This document shows, in pieces, positions 1 to 9,145 of a stretch of DNA of 64,000 nucleotides. Each line of letters opens with the position of its first letter. Within the stretch, counting starts at the first letter, position 1. A program made the position numbers and the translations under genes. Below the pieces are notes generated by a model. It was not told the DNA's origin and did no database searches. It saw only the letters and a program-made list of their open reading frames with translations. This DNA is from Pseudomonas kermanshahensis (GTDB taxonomy: Bacteria; Pseudomonadota; Gammaproteobacteria; Pseudomonadales; Pseudomonadaceae), in the NCBI RefSeq assembly GCF_014269205.2, contig NZ_JABWRY020000004.1:1-64000 (forward strand), written 5' to 3'.

Positions 1-382
1 CATCGAAAACGCCCAGGCCATGGCCCAAGTGTTCATCGACCGCGGCTACGACGTGGTTTCCGGCGGCACTGACAACCACCTGTTCCTGGTCAGCCTGATC
101 CGCCAGGGCCTCACTGGTAAAGATGCCGACGCCGCCCTGGGCCGCGCGCACATCACCGTCAACAAGAACGCCGTACCGAACGACCCGCAGTCGCCGTTCG
201 TCACCTCGGGCCTGCGCATCGGCACCCCGGCCGTCACCACCCGCGGCTTCAAGGTCGCTCAGTGTGTGGCCCTGGCCGGCTGGATCTGCGACATCCTCGA
301 CAACCTCGGTGACGCTGACGTCGAAGCCGATGTGGCGAAGAACGTCGCGGCGCTGTGCGCAGACTTCCCTGTTTACCGCTGA
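1..382 (+). CDS. glyA: Serine hydroxymethyltransferase, C-terminal part (5' end outside window)
   Basis: Only the last 126 or so codons are present; the frame is open from base 2. The fragment carries the SHMT C-terminal pattern: [11 protein letters not shown], then [14 protein letters not shown], then the [15 protein letters not shown] substrate-carboxylate segment. The enzyme is cytosolic, uses PLP, and interconverts serine and glycine with 5,10-methylene-THF. It ends 15 bp before soxB, so it probably heads the sarcosine oxidase operon. There it would turn the glycine and methylene-THF released by sarcosine demethylation into serine. Pseudomonads often carry two glyA copies, and the one beside sox genes is the usual companion of glycine betaine and sarcosine catabolism; which copy this is rests on context. 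Confidence 0.96.
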   Translation, partial: IENAQAMAQVFIDRGYDVVSGGTDNHLFLVSLIRQGLTGKDADAALGRAHITVNKNAVPNDPQSPFVTSGLRIGTPAVTTRGFKVAQCVALAGWICDILDNLGDADVEADVAKNVAALCADFPVYR

Positions 383-397
383 GTGGAGTAAACCACC

Positions 398-1648
398 ATG
401 CAACGCTACTCGGGCTTCGGCCTCTTCAAACACTCCCTCAGCCACCACGAAAACTGGCAGCGCATGTGGCGCACGCCGACCCCTAAAAAGGTCTACGACG
501 TGGTCATCGTTGGCGGTGGCGGCCATGGCCTGGCCACGGCCTACTACCTGGCCAAGGAACACGGCATCACCAACGTCGCAGTGATCGAGAAGGGTTACCT
601 GGGCGGCGGCAACACCGCCCGTAACACCACCATCGTGCGTTCCAACTACCTGTGGGACGAATCGGCGCAATTGTACGAGCACGCCATGAAGCTGTGGGAG
701 GGCCTGTCCCAGGACATCAACTACAACGTGATGTTCTCCCAGCGCGGTGTCTACAACCTGTGCCACACCTTGCAGGACATTCGTGACTCCGAGCGCCGCG
801 TCAGCGCCAACCGCCTCAACGGTGTCGATGGCGAACTGCTGAACACCGCCCAGGTCGCGGCCGAAATCCCGTACCTGGACTGCTCGAAGAACACCCGTTA
901 CCCGATCCTCGGCGCGACCGTTCAGCGCCGTGGTGGCGTTGCCCGTCACGACGCCGTGGCCTGGGGTTACGCCCGTGCCGCCGACGCCCTGGGCGTGGAC
1001 CTGATCCAGCAGACCGAAGTGATCGGTTTCCGCAAGGAAAACGGCGCGGTCATCGGTGTCGAAACCAACAAAGGCTTCATCGGCGCCAAGCGTGTCGGCG
1101 TGGTCACTGCGGGTAACTCCGGGCACATGGCCAAACTGGCCGGCTTCCGCCTGCCGCTGGAATCGCACCCGCTGCAAGCCCTGGTGTCCGAGCCGATCAA
1201 GCCAATCATCGACAGCGTGATCATGTCCAACGCCGTGCACGGCTACATCAGCCAGTCCGACAAGGGCGACCTGGTGATCGGCGCCGGTATCGACGGTTGG
1301 GTCGGCTACGGCCAGCGCGGTTCGTACCCGGTGATCGAGCACACCCTGCAAGCGATCGTCGAGATGTTCCCCAACCTCTCGCGCGTGCGCATGAACCGCC
1401 AATGGGGCGGCATCGTCGACACCTCGCCGGACGCCTGCCCGATCATCTCCAAAACCCCGGTCAAGAACATGTTCTTCAACTGCGGTTGGGGTACCGGTGG
1501 CTTCAAGGCGACCCCGGGTTCGGGCAACGTCTTCGCTGCCAGCCTGGCCAAAGGCGAGATGCACCCACTGGCCGCGCCGTTCTCCATGGACCGTTTCTAC
1601 AACGGCGCACTGATCGACGAACACGGCGCCGCCGCCGTCGCCCACTAA
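398..1648 (+). CDS. soxB: Sarcosine oxidase beta subunit (heterotetrameric)
   Basis: This 416-residue protein is the catalytic flavoprotein subunit of heterotetrameric sarcosine oxidase. The Rossmann FAD motif VVIVGGGGHGLATAYYLA lies near residue 35, and the C-terminal FAD/substrate segment NCGWGTGGFKATPGSG lies near residue 360. His184 in the segment VARHDAVAW is the likely covalent flavin attachment residue by family analogy. The length is typical. The start ATG follows a GGAGTAA-type ribosome site 15 bp after glyA. It heads soxB-soxD-soxA-soxG, which oxidatively demethylates sarcosine to glycine and passes the methyl group to THF with release of H2O2. Confidence 0.96.
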   Translation: MQRYSGFGLFKHSLSHHENWQRMWRTPTPKKVYDVVIVGGGGHGLATAYYLAKEHGITNVAVIEKGYLGGGNTARNTTIVRSNYLWDESAQLYEHAMKLWEGLSQDINYNVMFSQRGVYNLCHTLQDIRDSERRVSANRLNGVDGELLNTAQVAAEIPYLDCSKNTRYPILGATVQRRGGVARHDAVAWGYARAADALGVDLIQQTEVIGFRKENGAVIGVETNKGFIGAKRVGVVTAGNSGHMAKLAGFRLPLESHPLQALVSEPIKPIIDSVIMSNAVHGYISQSDKGDLVIGAGIDGWVGYGQRGSYPVIEHTLQAIVEMFPNLSRVRMNRQWGGIVDTSPDACPIISKTPVKNMFFNCGWGTGGFKATPGSGNVFAASLAKGEMHPLAAPFSMDRFYNGALIDEHGAAAVAH

Positions 1649-1662
1649 CCGGAGACACCGTC

Positions 1663-1998
1663 ATGTTGCATATTTTCTGTCCCCACTGCGGCGAGCTGCG
1701 CTCCGAAGAAGAGTTCCACGCCTCTGGCCAGGCGCACATCGCCCGCCCGCTGGACCCTGCCGCCTGCTCCGACGAGGAGTGGGGTACCTACATGTTCTTC
1801 CGTGACAACCCGCGCGGTATTCACCACGAACTGTGGGACCACGTTGCCGGCTGCCGTCAGTACTTCAACGTCACCCGCGACACCGTGACCTACGAGATTC
1901 TGGAAACCTACAAGATTGGCGAGAAGCCGCAGGTGACCGCCAACGGCAAGCAAAACAGCGCACCGTCGACCGTCAAAGGCCAAGGGGAAAAAGTATGA
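1663..1998 (+). CDS. soxD: Sarcosine oxidase delta subunit
   Basis: A 111-residue protein that begins MLHIFCPHCGELR. The CPHC pair near residues 6-9 and the later DHVAGC segment near residue 60 supply the expected Cys/His zinc ligands of the delta subunit. It is a small structural, zinc-binding subunit of the heterotetramer. The gene starts 14 bp after soxB, and its TGA overlaps the ATG of soxA (ATGA at 1995-1998), a translational coupling that fits fixed subunit ratios. The upstream in-frame extension back to 1297 overlaps soxB heavily and is not used. Confidence 0.94.
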   Translation: MLHIFCPHCGELRSEEEFHASGQAHIARPLDPAACSDEEWGTYMFFRDNPRGIHHELWDHVAGCRQYFNVTRDTVTYEILETYKIGEKPQVTANGKQNSAPSTVKGQGEKV

Positions 1999-4900
1999 GC
2001 CAGACCTATCGCCTCGCCAGCGGCGGCCGTATCGATCGCAGCAAGGTCCTGAACTTCACCTTCAACGGCAAGACCTACCAGGGTTATGCCGGTGACAGCC
2101 TGGCCGCTGCGTTGCTGGCCAACGGCGTTGACATCGTCGGCCGCAGCTTCAAGTACTCGCGCCCGCGCGGCATCATCGCCGCCGGTACCGAAGAGCCGAA
2201 CGCCATCCTGCAGATCGGCTCCAGCGAAGCCACCCAGATCCCTAACGTGCGTGCCACCCAGCAGGCGCTGTACGCCGGCCTGGTCGCCACCAGCACCAAC
2301 GGCTGGCCTAACGTCAACAACGACGTCATGGGCATCCTTGGCAAGGTGGGCGGCAGCATGATGCCGCCGGGCTTCTACTACAAAACCTTCATGTACCCGA
2401 AATCGTTCTGGATGACGTACGAGAAGTACATCCGTAAAGCGGCCGGCCTTGGCCGTGCACCGCTGCAGAACGACCCGGACAGCTACGACTACATGAACCA
2501 GCACTGCGACGTGCTGATCGTCGGTGCCGGCCCTGCTGGCCTGGCCGCCGCCCTGGCTGCTGCCCGCAGTGGCGCCCGCGTGATCCTCGCCGATGAACAG
2601 GAAGAGTTCGGCGGCAGCCTGCTCGACACCCGCGAAACCCTCGACGGCAAGCCTGCCGCTGAGTGGGTCAATGCGGTGGTCAAAGAGCTGGAAAGCCTGC
2701 CGGAAGTGACCCTGCTGCCACGTGCCACGGTCAACGGCTACCACGACCACAACTTCCTGACCATCCACGAGCGCCTCACCGACCACCTCGGCGACCGCGC
2801 CCCGATCGGCCAGGTGCGTCACCGCGTGCACCGTGTGCGTGCCGGCCGTGTGGTACTGGCCGCTGGCGCCCACGAGCGCCCGCTGGTGTACGGCAACAAT
2901 GACGTGCCGGGCAACATGCTGGCCGGCGCTGTGTCCACCTACGTACGCCGCTACGGTGTGGCCCCGGGCCGCAAGCTGGTGCTGTCGACCAACAACGACC
3001 ACGCCTACCGCGCCGCGCTGGACTGGCACGACGCTGGCCTGCAAGTGGTCGCCATCGCCGACGCCCGCCACAACCCACGCGGCTCGCTGGTTGAAGAAGC
3101 GCGTGCAAAAGGCATCCGCATCCTCACTTCCAGCGCCGTGGTCGAGGCCAAAGGCAGCAAGCACGTGACCGGCGCCCGCGTGGCCGCCATCGACGTGCAG
3201 GCCCACAAAGTCACCAGCCCAGGCGAAACCCTCGAGTGCGACCTGATCGCCAGCTCCGGCGGTTACAGCCCGATCGTCCACCTGGCGTCGCACCTGGGCG
3301 GTCGCCCGGTCTGGCGCGATGACATCCTCGGCTTCGTGCCGGGCGATGCACCGCAAAAACGCGTTTGCGTCGGCGGCATCCATGGTGTCTACGCCCTGGG
3401 CGATGTGATTGCCGACGGCTTTGAAGGCGGCGCTCGCGCAGCCACCGAAGCCGGCTTCAAGGCCACCACCGGCACCTTGCCGAAAACCGTGGCACGCAAG
3501 GAGGAGGCCACCGTGGCCCTGTTCCAGGTGCCGCACGACAAGGGCAGCAAAGGGCCTAAGCAGTTCGTCGACCAACAGAACGACGTGACCGCTGCCGGTA
3601 TCGAGCTGGCCACCCGTGAAGGCTTCGAGTCGGTCGAACACGTCAAGCGCTACACCGCGCTGGGCTTCGGTACCGACCAGGGCAAACTGGGCAACATCAA
3701 CGGCCTGGCCATCGCCGCCCGTTCGATCGGCATCACCATCCCGGAAATGGGCACCACCATGTTCCGCCCCAACTACACGCCGGTCACCTTCGGTGCGGTA
3801 GCGGGCCGTCACTGTGGCCACCTGTTCGAACCTGTACGCTTCACCGCCCTGCATGGCTGGCACGTGAAGAACGGCGCCGAGTTCGAAGACGTTGGCCAGT
3901 GGAAACGCCCGTGGTACTTCCCCAAAGCCGGTGAAGACATCCACGCCGCCGTGGCCCGCGAGTGCAAGGCCGTGCGTGACAGCGTCGGCCTGCTCGACGC
4001 CTCGACCCTGGGCAAGATCGACATCCAGGGCCCGGACGCACGTGAGTTCCTCAACCGCATCTACAGCAACGCCTGGACCAAGCTCGACGTGGGCAAGGCT
4101 CGCTACGGCCTGATGTGCAAAGAAGACGGCATGGTCTTCGACGACGGCGTGACCGCCTGCGTTGGCGACAACCACTTCTACATGACCACCACCACCGGCG
4201 GCGCCGCACGCGTGCTGCAGTGGCTGGAGCTGTACCACCAGACCGAATGGCCAGAGATGAAGGTGTACTTCACCTCGGTCACCGACCACTGGGCGACCAT
4301 GACCCTGTCCGGCCCCAACAGCCGCAAGCTGCTGAGCGCGCTGACCGACGACATCGACCTGGACAAGGACGCCTTCCCGTTCATGACCTGGAAGGAAGGC
4401 ACTGTCGCCGGCGTACCGGCCCGCGTGTTCCGCATCTCGTTCACCGGTGAGCTGTCGTACGAAGTGAACGTGCAGGCCAACTACGCCATGGGCGTGCTGG
4501 AAAAGATCATCGAGGCGGGCAAGCAATACAACCTGACCCCGTATGGCACCGAGACCATGCACGTGCTGCGTGCCGAGAAGGGCTTCATCATCGTCGGCCA
4601 GGACACTGACGGCTCGATGAACCCAGACGACCTGAACATGAGCTGGTGCGTGGGCCGCAACAAGCCATTCTCGTGGATCGGCCTGCGTGGCATGAACCGC
4701 GAAGACTGCCTGCGCGACAACCGCAAGCAGCTGGTCGGCCTCAAGCCGGTGGACCCGACCCAGTGGCTGCCAGAAGGCGCGCAACTGGTGTTCGACCCCA
4801 AGCAACCGATCCCGATGGACATGGTTGGCCACGTCACCTCCAGCTACGCGGCCAACTCCCTGGGGTATTCGTTCGCCATGGGTGTGGTCAAAGGCGGCCT

Positions 4901-5012
4901 TAAGCGCATGGGCGAGCGGGTGTACTCGCCGCAGGCTGACGGCAGCGTGATCGAGGCGGAAATCGTGTCTTCGGTGTTCTTCGATCCGAAGGGTGAGCGG
5001 CAGAACGTTTAA
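1995..5012 (+). CDS. soxA: Sarcosine oxidase alpha subunit
   Basis: A 1005-residue protein of the usual size. An N-terminal ferredoxin-like/beta-grasp segment (KTYQGYAGDSLAAALLANG, about residues 25-45) comes first. A Rossmann NAD-binding motif, CDVLIVGAGPAGLAAALAAA, follows near residue 173. The C-terminal third, from about residue 615, is a GcvT-like aminomethyltransferase fold that binds tetrahydrofolate and includes SFTGELSYEVNV. The subunit holds NAD+ and receives the demethylation product at the folate site. It is coupled to soxD by a 4-bp overlap. A long antisense frame (1908-5171) is a codon-bias shadow. Confidence 0.96.
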   Translation: MSQTYRLASGGRIDRSKVLNFTFNGKTYQGYAGDSLAAALLANGVDIVGRSFKYSRPRGIIAAGTEEPNAILQIGSSEATQIPNVRATQQALYAGLVATSTNGWPNVNNDVMGILGKVGGSMMPPGFYYKTFMYPKSFWMTYEKYIRKAAGLGRAPLQNDPDSYDYMNQHCDVLIVGAGPAGLAAALAAARSGARVILADEQEEFGGSLLDTRETLDGKPAAEWVNAVVKELESLPEVTLLPRATVNGYHDHNFLTIHERLTDHLGDRAPIGQVRHRVHRVRAGRVVLAAGAHERPLVYGNNDVPGNMLAGAVSTYVRRYGVAPGRKLVLSTNNDHAYRAALDWHDAGLQVVAIADARHNPRGSLVEEARAKGIRILTSSAVVEAKGSKHVTGARVAAIDVQAHKVTSPGETLECDLIASSGGYSPIVHLASHLGGRPVWRDDILGFVPGDAPQKRVCVGGIHGVYALGDVIADGFEGGARAATEAGFKATTGTLPKTVARKEEATVALFQVPHDKGSKGPKQFVDQQNDVTAAGIELATREGFESVEHVKRYTALGFGTDQGKLGNINGLAIAARSIGITIPEMGTTMFRPNYTPVTFGAVAGRHCGHLFEPVRFTALHGWHVKNGAEFEDVGQWKRPWYFPKAGEDIHAAVARECKAVRDSVGLLDASTLGKIDIQGPDAREFLNRIYSNAWTKLDVGKARYGLMCKEDGMVFDDGVTACVGDNHFYMTTTTGGAARVLQWLELYHQTEWPEMKVYFTSVTDHWATMTLSGPNSRKLLSALTDDIDLDKDAFPFMTWKEGTVAGVPARVFRISFTGELSYEVNVQANYAMGVLEKIIEAGKQYNLTPYGTETMHVLRAEKGFIIVGQDTDGSMNPDDLNMSWCVGRNKPFSWIGLRGMNREDCLRDNRKQLVGLKPVDPTQWLPEGAQLVFDPKQPIPMDMVGHVTSSYAANSLGYSFAMGVVKGGLKRMGERVYSPQADGSVIEAEIVSSVFFDPKGERQNV

Positions 5013-5045
5013 GGCCCATGGATAGCTCCGCTTGAAATGCAAGCC

Positions 5046-5121
5046 CTGTGGGAGCGGGCTTGCCCCGCGAATGCAATGGTGGCCATGCCGCCCACTTCGC
5101 GGGACAAGCCCGCTCCCACAG
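5046..5121. repeat. REP pair (inverted) between soxA and soxG
   Basis: Two P. putida-type REP units face each other: TGTGGGAGCGGGCTTGCCCC and, about 25 bp later, its near reverse complement GGGACAAGCCCGCTCCCACA. The pair sits inside the sox operon, in the 181-bp gap before soxG, and can fold into a strong RNA hairpin. It may stabilise the upstream message or lower expression of soxG and purU. Confidence 0.9.
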
Positions 5122-5193
5122 ACCACCACTCGCATTCGGGCATTGCGTCTGACCTTCGGTCTTACGGACAACAGAATTCAAGGCAGGTAAGAA

Positions 5194-5826
5194 ATGAGCG
5201 CTATCAACGTCTTCCAGCAAAACCCCGGCGCCGACGCCAAGGCCCAGTCGCCGCTGCACCATGCCGACCTGGCCAGCCTGGTTGGCAAGGGCCGCAAGAA
5301 CGCAGGCGTGACCCTGCGTGAGAAAAAATTCCTCGGCCACCTGACCCTGCGTGGCGACGGCCATGACCCGGCCTTTGCCGCAGGCGTGCACAAGGCCCTG
5401 GGCCTGGAGCTGCCGGTGGCCCTGACCGTGGTCGCCAACAGCGACATGTCGCTGCAGTGGATGGGCCCCGACGAGTGGCTGCTGATCGTCCCGGGCGGCC
5501 AGGAGTTTGCCATCGAGCAAAAACTGCGCGCGGCCCTCGACGAGCTGCACATCCAGGTGGTCAACGTCAGCGGCGGGCAGAGCCTGCTGGAACTGCGCGG
5601 CCCGCACGTGCGCGAAGTGCTGATGAAGTCCACCAGCTATGATGTTCACCCAAACAACTTCCCGGTGGGCAAGGCCGTCGGTACGGTGTTCGCCAAGTCG
5701 CAACTGGTGATCCGCCGCACCGCCGAAGACACCTGGGAACTGGTGATTCGCCGCAGCTTCGCCGATTACTGGTGGCTGTGGCTGCAAGACGCATCGGCCG
5801 AATACGGCCTGAGCATCGAAGCCTAA
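5194..5826 (+). CDS. soxG: Sarcosine oxidase gamma subunit
   Basis: A 210-residue protein matching the gamma subunit, a small GcvT-like fold that completes the alpha-beta-gamma-delta tetramer. Visible family segments are SDMSLQWMGPDEWLLIVPGG (about residues 84-103) and VVNVSGGQSLLELRGPHVR (about 117-135). The ATG has the ribosome site GGCAGGTAAG upstream. It lies 181 bp after soxA, an unusually wide gap filled by a REP pair, and 12 bp before purU. Co-transcription with the upstream subunits is inferred. Confidence 0.94.
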   Translation: MSAINVFQQNPGADAKAQSPLHHADLASLVGKGRKNAGVTLREKKFLGHLTLRGDGHDPAFAAGVHKALGLELPVALTVVANSDMSLQWMGPDEWLLIVPGGQEFAIEQKLRAALDELHIQVVNVSGGQSLLELRGPHVREVLMKSTSYDVHPNNFPVGKAVGTVFAKSQLVIRRTAEDTWELVIRRSFADYWWLWLQDASAEYGLSIEA

Positions 5827-5838
5827 GGAGAGCCGCAC

Positions 5839-6696
5839 ATGAGTCGGGCACCGGATACCTGGATTCTCACCGCCGACTGCCCGAGCATGCTCGGTACCGT
5901 CGACGTGGTGACGCGTTTCCTCTACGAGCAGCGCTGCTACGTCACGGAGCACCACTCCTTCGATGACCGGCAGTCGGGGCGCTTCTTCATTCGCGTCGAA
6001 TTCCGCCAGCCGGACGATTTTGACGAGGCGGGCTTCCGTGCCGGCCTCGCTGAACGTAGCGAAGCGTTCGGCATGGCCTTCGAGCTGACCGCGCCTAATC
6101 ACCGCCCCAAGGTGGTGATCATGGTGTCCAAGGCTGACCACTGCCTGAACGACCTGTTGTATCGCCAGCGTATTGGCCAACTGGGCATGGACGTGGTCGC
6201 AGTGGTGTCCAACCACCCAGACCTCGAACCGCTGGCGCATTGGCACAAGATTCCTTACTACCACTTTGCACTCGACCCCAACGACAAGGCGGGGCAAGAG
6301 CGCAAGGTGCTGCAGGTGATCGAAGAGACTGGCGCGGAACTGGTCATCCTTGCCCGCTACATGCAGGTGCTGTCGCCCGAGCTGTGTCGGCGCCTGGACG
6401 GCTGGGCGATCAACATTCACCACTCGTTGTTGCCGGGGTTCAAAGGCGCCAAGCCTTATCACCAGGCGTACAACAAGGGCGTAAAGATGGTGGGCGCGAC
6501 CGCGCACTACATCAACAACGATCTCGATGAAGGGCCGATCATTGCGCAGGGGGTCGAGGTGGTGGACCACAGCCATTACCCGGAAGACCTGATTGCCAAG
6601 GGGCGGGATATCGAATGCCTGACCCTGGCGCGCGCTGTGGGGTATCACATTGAGCGGCGGGTGTTCCTTAACGCCAACAGGACTGTCGTTCTCTGA
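5839..6696 (+). CDS. purU: Formyltetrahydrofolate deformylase
   Basis: A 285-residue enzyme that hydrolyses 10-formyl-THF to formate and THF. The N-terminal ACT domain (about 1-80, starting TWILTADCPSMLGTVDVV) is the regulatory part. The C-terminal formyltransferase-like domain carries NIHHSLLPGFKGAKPYHQA and ATAHYINNDLDEGPIIAQ, with the catalytic Asn, His and Asp. AAGGAGAG precedes the ATG. In this cluster it would regenerate free THF for sarcosine oxidase and dispose of one-carbon units as formate. This fits sox-linked purU copies in pseudomonads, which may have more than one purU. Confidence 0.95.
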   Translation: MSRAPDTWILTADCPSMLGTVDVVTRFLYEQRCYVTEHHSFDDRQSGRFFIRVEFRQPDDFDEAGFRAGLAERSEAFGMAFELTAPNHRPKVVIMVSKADHCLNDLLYRQRIGQLGMDVVAVVSNHPDLEPLAHWHKIPYYHFALDPNDKAGQERKVLQVIEETGAELVILARYMQVLSPELCRRLDGWAINIHHSLLPGFKGAKPYHQAYNKGVKMVGATAHYINNDLDEGPIIAQGVEVVDHSHYPEDLIAKGRDIECLTLARAVGYHIERRVFLNANRTVVL

Positions 6697-6705
6697 CGCC
6701 TGTAA

Positions 6706-6800
6706 GGGCCTCTTCGCGGGACAAGCCCGCTCCCACAGGTACAGCGCCGCTTTCAAAGGCGGCGCTGTACCTGTGGGAGCGGGCTTGTCCCGCGAATGGG
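6706..6800. repeat. REP pair (inverted) between purU and fdhA
   Basis: TCTTCGCGGGACAAGCCCGC is followed about 40 bp later by the opposite unit GCGGGCTTGTCCCGCGAATG. The spacer itself is palindromic (TACAGCGCCGC / GCGGCGCTGTA), so the whole 95 bp can form one long cruciform or hairpin. It separates purU from fdhA. Confidence 0.92.
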
Positions 6801-6966
6801 CTCAGCAAATTTTCCCTGCCGTTAAAAGGCATCTCCCTGTCGTTTCCAGTCAGTGCAAACCGCCGTATCAGGCCCACAATTCCCCTCATCCCAGTAACAC
6901 ATGCCGCCCATGGATGGCGGCGCTTCAACCAACGCTGCATAAATAAAAATCAAGCGAGGTAAGAGC

Positions 6967-8166
6967 ATGTCTGGCAATCGTGGAGTGGTGTATCTCGGCG
7001 CCGGCAAGGTCGAGGTGCAGAAGATCGACTACCCGAAAATGCAGGACCCGCGCGGCAAGAAGATCGAACACGGCGTCATTCTCAAGGTGGTCTCCACCAA
7101 CATCTGCGGCTCCGACCAGCACATGGTCCGCGGCCGCACCACTGCCCAGGTCGGCCTGGTTCTGGGCCACGAAATCACCGGTGAAATTGTCGAGTTGGGG
7201 CGTGATGTCGAACGCCTTAAAAAAGGCGACCTGGTGTCGGTACCGTTCAACGTCGCCTGCGGCCGCTGCCGCTCCTGCAAAGAAATGCACACCGGCGTCT
7301 GCCTCACTGTAAACCCGGCCCGCGCCGGCGGTGCCTACGGCTACGTCGACATGGGCGACTGGACCGGTGGCCAGGCCGAGTACGTGCTGGTGCCTTATGC
7401 CGACTTCAACCTGCTGAAACTACCGGACCGCGACAAGGCCATGGAAAAAATCCGTGACCTGACCTGCCTGTCCGACATTCTGCCCACCGGCTACCACGGC
7501 GCAGTGACGGCGGGCGTAGGCCCAGGCAGCACCGTTTACGTCGCGGGCGCCGGCCCGGTCGGCCTGGCCGCTGCTGCGTCTGCCCGCCTGCTGGGCGCTG
7601 CCTGCGTGATCGTCGGCGACCTCAACCAAGCCCGTCTGGCGCACGCCAAGTCGCAGGGCTTCGAAGTGGTCGACCTGTCCAAGGACACCCCGCTGCACGA
7701 GCAGATCATCGACATTCTCGGTGAGCCGGAAGTGGACTGTGCCGTCGACGCCGTTGGCTTCGAGGCCCGCGGCCACGGCCATGAAGGCGCCAAGCATGAA
7801 GCCCCGGCCACCGTGCTGAACTCGCTGATGCAAGTGACCCGCGTTGCCGGCAACATCGGTATCCCGGGCCTGTACGTGACCGAAGACCCAGGTGCCGTGG
7901 ATGCCGCTGCCAAGATCGGCGCCCTGAGCATCCGCTTCGGCCTGGGTTGGGCCAAGTCGCACAGCTTCCACACCGGCCAGACACCGACCATGAAGTACAA
8001 CCGCCAGCTGATGCAGGCGATCATGTGGGACCGTATCAACATTGCTGAGGTGGTTGGCGTGCAGGTGATCAACCTGGACCAGGCGCCGGAAGGGTATGGC
8101 GAGTTCGATGCGGGCGTGCCGAAGAAGTTTGTGATTGACCCGCACAAGATGTGGGGTGCGGCGTAA
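6967..8166 (+). CDS. fdhA: Glutathione-independent formaldehyde dehydrogenase
   Basis: A 399-residue zinc-dependent medium-chain dehydrogenase with the length of the P. putida NAD+-linked formaldehyde dehydrogenase. STNICGSDQHM supplies the catalytic-zinc Cys, and LGHEITGEIVELG follows it. CGRCRSCKEMHTGVC gives the four structural-zinc cysteines. VYVAGAGPVGLAAAASARLL (about residue 180) is the NAD Rossmann motif. It oxidises formaldehyde to formate without glutathione, removing the product made when sarcosine oxidase works without THF. A start site with GCGAGGTAAGAG precedes the ATG, and a hairpin terminator follows the stop. Confidence 0.97.
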   Translation: MSGNRGVVYLGAGKVEVQKIDYPKMQDPRGKKIEHGVILKVVSTNICGSDQHMVRGRTTAQVGLVLGHEITGEIVELGRDVERLKKGDLVSVPFNVACGRCRSCKEMHTGVCLTVNPARAGGAYGYVDMGDWTGGQAEYVLVPYADFNLLKLPDRDKAMEKIRDLTCLSDILPTGYHGAVTAGVGPGSTVYVAGAGPVGLAAAASARLLGAACVIVGDLNQARLAHAKSQGFEVVDLSKDTPLHEQIIDILGEPEVDCAVDAVGFEARGHGHEGAKHEAPATVLNSLMQVTRVAGNIGIPGLYVTEDPGAVDAAAKIGALSIRFGLGWAKSHSFHTGQTPTMKYNRQLMQAIMWDRINIAEVVGVQVINLDQAPEGYGEFDAGVPKKFVIDPHKMWGAA

Positions 8167-8180
8167 TTTAAAATTGAGAT

Positions 8181-8209
8181 AAAAGCCCTTCGAATGAGGG
8201 GCTTTTTTC
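8181..8209 (+). terminator. Rho-independent terminator of fdhA
   Basis: AAAAGCCC and GGGCTTTT form a stem around a short loop, followed by T residues, beginning 15 bp after the fdhA stop. It closes the glyA-sox-purU-fdhA transcript. Confidence 0.88.
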
Positions 8210-8285
8210 TAGACTACAACCTACAAGGCTTGAGCTGATGAACCAGAAGGCCCAACTCTCTACCGCTGCTGCGGGGTACGCCTTA

Positions 8286-8843
8286 TTAAGGCGTCATGCC
8301 CCTTGAACTTCTGTAGCTTCCACGAATGTATATACCTTCAATTGTGGGGGCTTGGGCTTTAGCGAAAAGACTTTCACCTAATTTAACGATGAAGTCGTTC
8401 CGTTCGGCTCTTGATTTCCGTGCGGAGGTATTTACTCACGCTAGGAGATAATGGCGGATTATGTCCATTGGCACTCAGATGCGCATTCAGCTGCCTGATC
8501 TCGATGTCATTAGCCACATACTCGGATAAATTGTACTGTGCAATATATTCTTTGGTATCTGCTGTTTCGATGATATACAGCGTTTCACGGTGGAATGTCG
8601 AATTGTGTGTTTTTGGTTCCAGCTTATAATTTCTGGTGTTTCCGGGTTTTTCTAGCAGATTAACTGCTGGCTCTGATGGCTTTCTTGGGTGATAAATCTC
8701 GATTTGAATAGAGGGGATTTTTTCTGCTCGCCCAGTGGGATATCCGCACTACGAAAAATGGCGCGGTGGTGGTCGCCTTGGTTGACGGTAATCAGCTTGT
8801 TACCCTGGTAGAAGAAAAGCAAACGGTTCGATCCTTTGCTCAT
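8286..8843 (-). pseudogene. Decayed Rhs-family gene (core start joined out of frame to a tip)
   Basis: On the minus strand an ATG at 8843 begins MSKGSNRLLFFYQGNKLITV, the typical start of short P. putida Rhs proteins. About 40 codons in, after DIPLGEQ, the frame is lost (stop at 8652). A second frame stays open from about 8733 to 8383 and reads like real protein (IPSIQIEIYHPRKPSEP, later YIAQYNLSEYVANDIEI). Around 8395 another frameshift leads into DFIVKLGESLFAKAQAPTIEG, ending at 8286. The whole Rhs core, including the GNGYR and DPSGH segments present in the neighbour at 9146-10072, is missing. So an internal deletion fused the core start to a polymorphic tip, and the tip then decayed. No function is expected. 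Confidence 0.75.
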
Positions 8844-8962
8844 GATTCAGGTCTCTGCTGCTCTGGATGTATGGGGTGTGCCTGAAGCCCATTCTGAACA
8901 GCAAGAATTTCGATACTGGCAGAAATAACAGTTTTTTCAGCTTCCCCAGCACTGCCTCATAA

Positions 8963-8993
8963 CCTGTGGGGTTTGCTCGCGAAGAGGCCAGCC
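8963..8993. repeat. Diverged single REP-like unit
   Basis: CCTGTGGGGTTTGCTCGCGAAGAGGCC resembles the REP units elsewhere in the window but has several substitutions. It lies between the Rhs remnant and the fdhA-like relic. Confidence 0.5.
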
Positions 8994-9037
8994 CTGCCAA
9001 TCCATGACTCAGCGCATCATCCCCTGCTCGGCATCAG

Positions 9038-9118
9038 ATCGGTACGCTGAGCTTCCGCTTCGTCTTGAACTGGGTCGAAGCGCATAGTTTCCACGCCAGC
9101 GGGACCCTGACCGTCGAA
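9038..9118 (+). pseudogene. 27-codon relic resembling the C-terminal region of fdhA
   Basis: Plus-strand codons from 9038 read IGTLSFRFVLNWVEAHSFHA. FdhA residues encoded from about 7918 read IGALSIRFGLGWAKSHSFHT. By hand alignment 14 of 27 residues and about 56 of 81 bases agree, with LSxRFxLxW and HSFH kept in register. There is no start codon and no sign of the rest of the enzyme. It looks like a leftover of a duplicated or paralogous formaldehyde dehydrogenase gene in the same orientation as fdhA, with Rhs material now between them. Confidence 0.6.
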
Positions 9119-9145
9119 GGGTTTTTGTGGTCAGCATCGCCGAAT

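Noticed and set aside
1908..5171. 1087-codon open frame antisense to soxA, soxD and the soxA-soxG gap
   Set aside because: It mirrors the third-position GC bias of the sense gene, runs through a REP pair, has a His/Val/Ala-heavy composition and no family motif.
8411..8629. 72-codon plus-strand frame near the Rhs remnant
   Set aside because: It is antisense to the decayed Rhs tip, which reads as sensible protein on the other strand.
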